Shown one piece after another: positions 55,108-64,000 of a stretch of 64,000 nt of DNA. Origin of the DNA: Hirudinaria manillensis (lineage: Eukaryota; Annelida; Clitellata; Hirudinida; Hirudinidae); the NCBI GenBank assembly GCA_034509925.1, contig CM067529.1:4365001-4429000 (forward strand), read 5' to 3'. Made by a program: the position numbers and the translations under genes. Each line of letters starts with the position of its first letter. The first letter of the stretch is position 1. Below the pieces are notes generated by a model. The model saw only the letters and a program-made list of their open reading frames with translations. It did not search any database and was not told the origin of the DNA.

Positions 55108-58100
55108 ATGCATCTGGCATCATGTTCGTGTCTGAATGTGAAAATATTTACCAAGGTTGACTTAAAAAATGCCAAACTGGCAATCATTGGTTAGTAAAAA
55201 GTGATTTCTTTGGTTAAACGAAAAGGTTAAATGCTTAATGAATATTAAGTAATCATTATTCTAATAATAAAACCAGGACTTTTCATTAATTATGCTTTTG
55301 TTTTGGCATAGTTGTAACATGAATTGGGATTGCAGTTTACTTGCTTGCAAGAGTTTTTATAAGCTATGTGATGTTGTTGCCATTTCTAACTAATCATGTA
55401 ATGAATGTTGGTCGATGAAAGATTAGAAATTTAATCTTAAAATTTAAATTGCATCCAAATTTTTTTTTTTTTTATGAGTTTATTGAACAAACAGTTATGT
55501 ACACAAACGAAACAAATGAAACTTAAAATACAAAATAAACTCATAGGGTCAGTCTTAAGGAAGCGCAAGCTTCCGCTAAACAGACTGGCCCTGGAAATCA
55601 TAATATATATAAATACAACCATGTAAACTCAAACAGCTCTCACTAGATGAGACTTATACAATTTCTTAAACAACAAAAACAATAACTCAAAAGCACATGA
55701 ATGTAAACAACTTAACTCCCTAATTGAATTTAAATTAACCTGTGAATGCAGATCCTATGCCCCAGCATAATTTCTTTCTGGACCATTCCGTTCGGGAGGT
55801 CGTGTTACACATCCAGGGAATTCAAATCGTGAGTCTTTTCTATTTACCGTTGATAATTCTATTTATTTTTAAACTGCGTCTGTGGTTTCAAAAAGCTTCT
55901 CGAAAGATAAATCATTTTCATTCTTTTTAAACTCCCTATTGACTGACAATATTTATCATTCCAAGGAGCATAATTTTCTGATAGAAAGAACAAATCTTCA
56001 AAGATGGATAATCCACAGATGCATCAATTGCTCGACTCTGACGCACGCAAAACACGCGGACGACGACAGAACTCTCGTCAGCTCGGATCTTCTGGTCAGA
56101 TCTTTAGCTTAAAGACGGCCGACTCGGAAGATGTCTAGAATCTTCTGTAATGGCAAATGTTTATTAATGCAGAGCGACAAGTCAGAAATTGACATGCTGA
56201 TGTCTAGCGGGAACTACTCGAGTCTCTACAAGATTATCATTGAAAAACCATCCACTCTCAATTGTTAGATTGCCTCTTACGGACATTTTTTTCTGATTAT
56301 TATGATTTCAAATTTGAACAATTCAGAGTGCAAACGAGACTAATAGTTTATTTTGCTCAGCCAATCAAACGGACTCGGAGAGCGTGCGCGGCGTGATGCA
56401 GACGATTCAATCGGACTTCGAGAAATACATAAAGAAAGAGGAAGAGGAGCTGAATAACAGAATCAGGTAAATTCCTGCTCTCGTGTTCCTTAATTCTTTT
56501 AATTTCCTCGTCATTAGCCTAACCACTGTCCACTGCGAACGTGACGCCATGGACCCATCTCTTCAGGAAACACCTACTACACTAGAGATGCAAGATTACA
56601 CAAGGCACCTCTGATGCTATGCATATGGCATTCTACAAATTAACTATTATTATTATTATTGTTTACAATAGGAAGTTTGAAGCTGCTGAAAGAGAAAGGT
56701 TTGACGAAATGAAGCTGAAGCTCATGCAAGAAAAGAACACACTGTTGTCTGTAATCGTAAGCAAAGATCTGATGAAGCTTCTCGACGAGCCAGGAGGCAA
56801 AGAGCTGCCAGATTCCACGGAAACGCCGGAGGCGGACGTTCTCAGCGAATCCGTAGGTTCCCTCAAAAACTCTTCCTGTAGCAGTCACCATAGCATGGAA
56901 GAAAATGTTTCCAACATCCCAGACATCATTCGAACTTCAAGCTCTCCCGATGACGACGACGAAGAAGACTTCCATCTAGCTTCCTCCTTCTTGCCGATCA
57001 AACATCCCAACGCGAGCAAGCTGTTCGGAGGTTCTCGTTAACTTTTGAACTTATTTCCTTTTAGCTTTTCAGCTCAAGTAGATTCTTCTTTTACCTTCAA
57101 TAGCAATCAATAGGGAGTATTCTCCCATTTTATCTCCATTGACCTTTGGAGTGTCCAGTGCCATACCAGAAGAAGACGAAGATAATAACGAATTTCGAGG
57201 AGGCGAGGAGGAGGAGGAGACGGACGAGGAAAGCGACAATGACCTCGAGTTGTCAGAAACGACCGAGCATTCGAAGGATGCTCCCGTGGGTGGCGTTCTG
57301 AGGAGAACCGAACTGAAACTGCCGCTGAGGCCGATGAAGGCTGACAGAGCGGTTTTAGGTCCAAAACTCACAGGACCGGTGGGCAAGCTTCTCAAGAAAG
57401 ATGCCGACAAGTGCTCCGTGGGGTCGCTAGATCCCGAGGACGGTTGGTAGCGAGGACCTAGCGACGCGAGTGGCGAGATCTCCCTGAATGTTTTTATTCG
57501 TCATTTTTTAAGTCTTCTATTTGAATACCGACTCTGACGACCAGAGGGGAGATCTGAGCACCAACTTGACCTCCGACGAAGGTTCCACCATACATGCACG
57601 TTTTTCTTTCGAATTTCATTTCGTTCGGTTAGCACTGAAAATTGCTTGAAGATGAAATTCTGCAAAATCGAGCCGAGACGACGGAAGGCGAAGGTTTGAA
57701 GTCGAGGGGTGCTCTTTACTCAACTTCTGTTCCCATCAGGGTGCCTTTGTCCCTCAGGCAGAACTCGAGAGAGATTGAAATGATTGAGGTACTCTTGATG
57801 ACCTTTTTTTTACAATAAGTAATCTATTGTTATCTCACTTGAGATTTATTTATAATTTCACTTGAACAATTTTCTTCGTGATAGCAGGCTATCGTGCGAT
57901 AAATTTTTGTGTTTCTAAAACTTTCTGGAAGTGATTTTTGCTGAAAATTTGATTAATAACTTTCTATACTTAACTTTCAAAATATGTCTCAACTGTATGT
58001 TCCAATTGATTTATTACTTAGAAGTATTTTGAATTTTCTTTCCTGTTTTTTAAAACTTTCCAAATACAAGATTCATGAATGATTGAAAAATCATGATTCA

Positions 58101-58412
58101 TGAATAATCGATTCTCTTGCTTAATTGGGTCATGTGAATTTTTTTATCATTCCAAGAAGATGACCAAAAGTTAACAGACCTTTTTTAATTTTAAATATGA
58201 TTTTGTATCAAAAATATATTTAAATGTGTTTTCTTGTCTAGGACATGCCTGCTGATGCTGAAAGTATGGCTGCTTCAATTTTGGCTCTTGCCCGAAGCTG
58301 TCACGGAGATACCGAAATATTCGGAGAGTTACCTCGACCGAGGGTCAAAACCCCGCGTCTGCAGCATGCCTCTCTTGGAAAGAGTTCAGAAGAACCTTCT
58401 GTTGCTACTTAA
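55108..58412 (+). CDS. Proline-rich AKT substrate (PRAS40/AKT1S1, Drosophila Lobe)-like protein
   Basis: Ten exons join in phase: 55108-55189, 55752-55828, 55966-56094, 56173-56263, 56361-56466, 56672-57036, 57104-57442, 57513-57581, 57652-57788 and 58242-58412, giving about 521 aa. PRAS40 is an inhibitory TORC1 subunit that Akt phosphorylates. The call rests on the last two exons. SMAASILALARS, TEIFGELPRPRVKT aligns with the human C-terminus, keeping the RxRxxT Akt site and the FG(D/E)LPRPR core. STSVPIRVP resembles the SLPVSVPV segment. The middle is acidic and Ser-rich (EEDEDNNEFRGGEEEEETDE), with a coiled coil at about 135-190. The N-terminus has a cysteine module (CSCLNVKI ... HRCINC) that I cannot match to human PRAS40. 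The length resembles Lobe more than the 256-aa human protein. The start codon and the donor at 57036 (57030 also fits) are uncertain. Confidence 0.7.
55458..55625 (-). mobile_element. Retroposed 3' end with poly(A), in intron 1 of the PRAS40-like gene
   Basis: A run of T at 55458-55474 on the plus strand is the A-tail of a minus-strand insert. On that strand TTCAATAAACTCAT precedes the tail, a polyadenylation signal at the expected distance. The body has a hairpin-like GGAAGCTTGCGCTTCC. It may be a SINE or LINE 3' end. The parent element is not identified. Confidence 0.55.
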
Positions 58413-59480
58413 ATTCTTTTTCTAATGGTCTCCTGTCTGAACATCCACTTTGGAAACCTTCCTTGATCTTTCAATTTTGTTTTGCAATTTTGTAACTTTT
58501 ATTTTTTAAAAAAGAAGTTTCAAGTGCAAACTTTTCATTGACTTAATATTTTATGGCATTAGCTTCATATATGGTTTGAATCAGGCCTCGACACCTGGGG
58601 ATTTCCGTTGACTGTTGAAGTTTCAGTATTCTAAGTTAATCTTGGTTTAATAAGTCCATTTTAACATTTTTGTACAGAATTCATTTTCTAAGATTTTGCT
58701 GAGTGTCTGTTGCCCTGAGCGCTTCGCCTTTAGAAGTGGACAATTCCTAATTTCACGGTGTTTTGACTTAATAGCTTGGTTGTGTCTAAAATTTGCTTAA
58801 TTTGATTTGGTATGTTGAATATCATTACAATAAAAGAAAGAAAGCATTTTGGTGACTATAAATTGTTGGCCCTTTGTATATATTCATATATAAAGTAGAA
58901 CTGGTCCCATCCTACGGTCACTTTAGTTTTCCTCGGTACGTGTGGTTATCGAACCATTGCTGTAAAAGGAATCAAGAATTTTGGGTCTGTCGAAGAGTCT
59001 TATCGTGAGTTTGAATTGGCCGTATGACTGCTACGAGTCTGCAATATAATAGATTAAGTAAGGGAGTCTGACTTGCTAAATATTCTATTTGTACATCACT
59101 TTGGTGGAAGTAACGCAATGGATACAACATATAAATAATGACAAGCTCGTGAAAAACCACAGCTATTGTGAATAAAATTGTTTTAAAATATCAATTTTTA
59201 ATTATATTTTTTAAATTTAATCTAGAGAGTTTATGAGAAAATTGTTCTATTAAAATAGCAACTGTTATGCTCTACACAATGTGTGCTTATTTACTTTAGC
59301 TTCATCAGTTGAACTTTATTTCTGATTTTGACGGCGCTGTTCGGGCTTTTCATTATGCATAAAAACGGTTATGATTATCAAAATAATTGTTTAAATAACA
59401 AAAATGGAATGCTAAATTTAGCGTCTTTGATGATAAAATCTTGAAACAAGATTTAGTGCGATGATGAAATTTGTGTGGGC
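58413..59480. other. Intergenic: 3' UTR of the PRAS40-like gene and upstream region of EIF2B1
   Basis: An AATAAA at about 58829 could end the PRAS40-like transcript. A noncoding or very short first exon of EIF2B1 may lie in the remainder. No other feature is seen. Confidence 0.5.
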
Positions 59481-61088
59481 ATGGTTAAAACTCTAAGTGT
59501 TTTTCTTACAGAAGTTTTAGAATATTTTGTCGCTGCTGTCAAAAAGGATAGTAATTATTCAGAAGCACTTTGTGCCATCGAAACACTGATAGAGTTCATC
59601 AAGGACAATCAAAGTATGATAATATTCATTATTGGTGCAATACAAATGGTTTGGACTTGGCATAGCCTGTTAAAAATGAAATTTTTAAATGTTGATAATG
59701 ATTAAATGTTTATTATTGCATAGATTCGACTCTGACAGGCTTAATTGCTGACTTGAAACCAGTTATCAAGATTCTAGAGACTGCTGATGTGAACATTAGA
59801 GCATCGTCTGTCTCTTCAGCTTGCAGTATGTTCCTTGAATATATTACATATTCAGATAGCCTGCTCCAGAATAAGGTAGTTATCATTTATTTGTATTTAC
59901 TGAATTATAATGGATTAAAGTCATTGTAATAATGCATGTATTTAGGACTTTGAAACATGCAAGATCTTTTTGTTGGAAAGAGCTAAAGAGTTCTTAGAGA
60001 TGAAGCAAAATGCTAGAAACAAAATTATGCTTCTTGGAGAAACTTTGCCCATGAAAGAGGTGAGTATTCTTGGCATGACTCAAGAAAATCAGTATCTTTT
60101 TTTTTATTTGTATTAAAAATTGGACAAAGAGACAAACATGAGGCACATTAGACAGATCGATAAGTTTTAAGATATTTTTAATAATTTTCTAATGTCTAAT
60201 AATAATTTCTTTGAATTAACCCACTAATGCCATCTTATATGCAACTTGTTCCAGAAGAAAATTTTAGTCCATTCATACTCTCGAGTAGTGCTGCATCTTT
60301 TGAAGCATTTGAAGAATCGTGACATCAAAGTCTATGTTACCGAGTCTGCCCCAGATTACTCTGGGTAAAATTCACATGAATTGTTTTTACCTATCCCATT
60401 AAGTTGAAAACTCTTAAAATTCTTAAAGGAGGAGAATGTTTGAAGAGTTAATGAAAGAAGGAATCGAAGCCATTTCAATACTCGACTCTGCTGTTGGGTA
60501 TACATTTGATATTTTGCATATATTGAAATCTATATCTTAAAGTTCAGTATTGCAATTTATTGGACAGTTATATCATGGAGAAGGTAGACCTCGTCTTAAT
60601 CGGAGCGGAAGTCGTGTGCCAGAGCGGAGGTGCCCTCAATAAGGTGGGAGACAATCTCAATGACTTCTTATTGTTTATTGAGGGATCATAACTTTATTCT
60701 TTTCCAGATTGGCTCATACACAGTTGCACTCTGTGCTCAAGCTCTCAACAAGCCTCTCTATATTGCCGTCGAGAGCTTTAAGATTGCAAACATATATCCA
60801 TTGAACAACAGGCTTTTGCCAGTGCAATACCTAGTAAGTATTTACGTGCTTGCTGATCTATCAAGTTTATTTATTTATATTTAGATTGTTCTGATTATAT
60901 CTGCTGTGGATGTATATGAAATTCATTTTAAGTTCAAAGCCACAAGGAAAGATCCAAAAGCTGATACAACAAGGGAACACCCAGAACTGGATTATGTCCC
61001 TCCATCCCTAATTACCTATTTTGTCACGGATCTTGGCAAGTTCACGTCAAAAGAAATCCCAAGGCTACTGATAGACCTCCATGTTTAG
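59481..61088 (+). CDS. EIF2B1: Translation initiation factor eIF-2B subunit alpha
   Basis: eIF2B is the guanine nucleotide exchange factor for eIF2; the alpha subunit dimer holds the decamer together and senses phosphorylated eIF2. The exons are 59481-59613, 59724-59875, 59946-60059, 60255-60364, 60429-60497, 60568-60643, 60708-60833 and 60933-61088, giving 311 aa (human 305). Diagnostic segments align along the human protein: ALCAIETLIEFIKDN, ILVHSYSRVVLHLL, VYVTESAPDYSG, YIMEKVDLVLIGAEVV, NKIGSYTVALCAQALNKPLY, and EHPELDYVPPSLITYFVTDL near the C-terminus. The start is uncertain: either ATG 59481, or a short upstream exon spliced to the acceptor at 59510-59511, since the human homology begins at EVLEYF. 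An alternative acceptor at 60884 would add ten unconserved residues. It lies tail to tail with DYM, about 295 bp apart. Confidence 0.93.
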
Positions 61089-61382
61089 TTTATGCCTTGT
61101 GCCAGAATTACTTACTAAGCGGTCATAATAAATTAGTCCCTGGTATAATTTCTCTCATTATGAGTGATTCAGATCAACCTCAGTTGTCGAGTCACATTTA
61201 AATCTGCTTCCTTTTTGACTGGTTTATGCAGTTCAATAAAGATATGAGTCACAAACTATTTACAAGCATTTAATGAGTTATGGTCAATTGATTAAATTGT
61301 TCTTCAAGGAAAAAAATTAAAGTTTTGGGCGAGTTATAATGTGCTAAGCTTAAGTAATGTCTTCAATATGTGGCAGGTTCAG

Positions 61383-64000
61383 TCACATAGGGAAAAGACG
61401 AATCTTGCTAGAATTAAAGTGCAAATTAAAGGAGCTATGGACCAATTTCCAGACATATGGAATGAAAAACTCCTCTGGCCTTTCTTCTTCCACATAGCGA
61501 AACTTCAATTCTGGAAATTTCTGGAATGTACAAGTCGAGTGATTAGGGAGCAGAACAATAATGGAATGATCAAGAATCTGCAAATAGCCATAAATCCAAC
61601 CTTCAGTCTGTCTTTCTTGAACTGGAGACCGCTCTGCTTGACAATTGCATGAACTTCAGTGACTCCCAACGAACCATGGTGTTTCTCAAGGCAGCTCGTA
61701 AAATAGTTCAAAATCTGAAAGGTATCGTTAATTGGTCATTGTGGAAAAATGCATTCCTTTTTACTAAAATACCAACAAGCTCAATATTGAAGATTATGTC
61801 TTGAAAGTTAGGGTGGTTTGACAATTGTCTGAAAATGTCTTTTTGGTAAAGCATGGAATATACCAGATTGGTATTGTAATTGAGGGAATGGCATAGACAC
61901 GAATTCAAGATTTCCAGAGTCATCCTCATGACTTCTTCAATAATGGCCAGTTCCTGTATAATTCAATATGCATTTCGAGATTTAACAGTTTTCAGATGCT
62001 TTACATACAACCATCCACACAACCTGTTCCAAATCTTCAAGTGTAATGGCTACGCTCTGAAATAAATTCAATCAACCATCATTTTAGCTTTGCTAATAAA
62101 AAGGTTTTTTAAATATCCAAAATATCAAAGAATTTGATTAATTTTGAATTGTTAGGCTTCTGGTAATAAATTGTTCAACATATTTATTTAACCTGTTCAC
62201 AATCTAAGCCTCCATTTAAAACTTGTTCTGGTATAATATGATTTTCTTTCTGCATCGAATCATTGATCTGCAGTCTTTCCAAGATTTTCTTGTGCTTTTT
62301 CATTAGCAGAGCAAACAAACTAAATAAAAACAATTGAAATTTAAATTTGTTGGCTTTGAAAAGTCAACATTCATTCCTTATCACCAACCATTGCTAAAAT
62401 AACAGTTATTTAACAATTATTGTTCAGTTTAATTTAATATACTTTATGTGATGGAAGTTGGATGCATAAGGAGTCACCTCACTAATCTCTGAGCAACATA
62501 TGGATGGAGGTTCATAAATTGTGAGGACATATTTGCCAGGGCTCCTAAGCAATTGGTATGCAAGTACTGATCCTGTAGAACAGCATTGATGATAATATCA
62601 TTATACTATATATATATATACAGTACAAGCATCGAAGCTTGTTGTAACTGCCGTTAGATCACGAATGAATATTTATATTTGAATATTCAAAATTAACTAT
62701 CAGTTCTAATTACAAATAACAACAAAACAACATCACAAACCCTCATTCTAGTCATGTTGTACTGGATGGTTCTGATAAGCACAAGAATCATGAGACCACC
62801 CAAGGATATCTCTCCAACTTGTCTCTCCTGAAACCAACTGACATTTTTCAACATCTGAAAAACACAAAGAATGGATTGTTATTCTGTTAAATAGCAAGCA
62901 ATCATCAATATTCATGACTAACGATGTCGTGAACAGAAAGACTAAAGTTGTTATCTTCACTGAGGATGAGAATAATTATGAGTGCCATGTAAAGATGCTG
63001 GGAGTTGCCTTCTTGAGTATTGTACAAAACTTCCATTATGGGCAGGACCTGTGACACAAATTATAGTGCAATTCAATTAAAAAGGTAACTATCTAATTAT
63101 TTGAGTGATTTGAATTCATTCCATGATAGAGCAGAGGGTGAAGCCCCTGCTTTTAGCAATCCAATTAAACATGCCTTATTGAGTTTGTAACCTAGCATTG
63201 CCACACTAATGATTGACAAGAAACACCTGTGGCTCGAAGCATACGAACTACATCTGCATTGTGTCGCACAACACCTGACAAAAACAAAATGAGTAAAAAC
63301 TTGCCAATTGATCGATGCTTGCTCTTGTGAGGCAGAATGTTCTAACTCTTTCGACTCTATGTAGGAACATGTACAGAAGCAGAGTGCAGGAGTGTGACTT
63401 CAGAGTGTTGCAGATGGTTGAAAAGAGTGCAGAAAAGTTGACGAGAACTTGCTGATCATCTTGCACTTCATTCGCTAAAATTACATTCAAAACATTGAAC
63501 GATTTAGCATGTATAAGCACGGTCAAACATCGCACAGTAAATATTTTTTCTTTTTATAAAACCTAACCTTGATTCTCATCTGCCAAGGAAAGAAATGCTT
63601 TGTGGTAAGGATTTTCAAATGAAGAATGAGAGTAAAAATGGTTGCAAAGAACTAAGAGCAAGAGGAGGCTCTGATTGGCCAGCAGAGGCTCAGACTCTGG
63701 AGCATCTTTGCTGCCCGATTTTGTACTTGTCAAACCCAGCGTAACGACTGACCAGAGCCCAGCTACAAAGAAGAATGTCATTCAGAAGAATTATTCTCAC
63801 AATTTAAAAGTAAAATCCATACAAGCAACTGCTGATGTGATGCCATACAAAGATCCATGCTGGGTTTTAGAGCAAGACCTTTGATGGATAAAATTCCCAA
63901 GCAAAACTTTGACCAATTTATGAGAATTTCTTGAACTGTAAAATACGGTCAAAAGGTTTTAAAAGTTTCAGAAATAAATGAAAATAATGACAATGTACCC
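61383..64000 (-). CDS. DYM: Dymeclin, C-terminal 455 residues (5' exons beyond the window)
   Basis: Dymeclin is a peripheral Golgi protein needed for Golgi organisation and secretion; human mutations cause Dyggve-Melchior-Clausen dysplasia. Ten minus-strand exons join in phase: 63823-63935, 63568-63762, 63305-63474, 62923-63048, 62741-62854, 62478-62572, 62193-62319, 61777-61953, 61601-61714 and 61383-61520. They correspond to human residues from about 205 to the end of the 669-aa protein. Matching landmarks are [89 protein letters not shown] and [20 protein letters not shown]. The intron after exon 63305-63474 has a GC-AG pair (GCAAGT donor). All other introns are GT-AG. The reading frame is fully open, so the gene is probably functional. 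Confidence 0.95.

Noticed and set aside
62600..62625. (TA)n tract in a DYM intron as a possible regulatory element
   Set aside because: It is a short dinucleotide run in an intron with nothing else to support function.

Overview
This is an AT-rich, intron-containing animal genome segment. Genes have GT-AG introns, C-type lectin genes with secretion signals, and orthologues of the metazoan housekeeping genes DYM and EIF2B1. It also carries R2-type and Dong/R4-type non-LTR retrotransposons, a Tigger/pogo-type transposase fragment, Helitron-like ends and very long trinucleotide arrays. The best reading is a bilaterian invertebrate; the sequence alone does not let me name the phylum. All gene models were built by hand from reading frames, splice sites and intron phase, and none is backed by transcript data.

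Layout. (1) 1-6.4 kb is simple-sequence DNA (ATG, TAA, AATAT, CAT/CGT and TTA arrays). It holds the 3' exons of one unidentified single-pass membrane protein with a His/Gln-rich tail (2790-4250). (2) 6.4-52.2 kb is a C-type lectin cluster. CTL1 (7.3 kb) is followed by a unit repeated three times and nearly identical: A about 9.6-19.1 kb, B about 21.2-30.4 kb, C about 41.6-49.3 kb. Each unit has an intact lectin CTL2 and an intact lectin CTL3 (both minus strand), lectin pseudogenes and noncoding DNA. CTL6 (plus strand) precedes units B and C. Two more intact lectins, CTL7 and CTL8, follow unit C. Every intact lectin has the same three-exon plan: signal peptide exon, first half of the CTLD, second half of the CTLD, with both introns in phase 1. 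(3) Between units B and C lies a (TTA)n tract that has been invaded by about 9 kb of retrotransposons (30.4-39.9 kb). These are one apparently intact R2-clade element (1159-aa ORF), two defective copies of it, and one truncated Dong/R4-like element. The equivalent tract between A and B (19.1-19.5 kb) is an empty (TTA)n array, so filled and empty versions of one site sit in the same window. (4) 55.1-64 kb is a normal gene-dense region. It has a PRAS40/AKT1S1 (Drosophila Lobe)-like gene (plus), EIF2B1 (plus) and the 3' two thirds of DYM (minus, running off the window).

How the genes relate. The lectins are small secreted CTLD proteins of 164-174 aa, most with EPN and WND calcium/sugar-site motifs. 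They look like an expanding secreted recognition family, amplified by recombination among repeats. The right-hand genes act in growth control and housekeeping (TORC1/Akt signalling, translation initiation, Golgi organisation) and have no visible link to the lectins. The most notable observation is the R2-clade retrotransposon family using TTA microsatellite DNA as its target.
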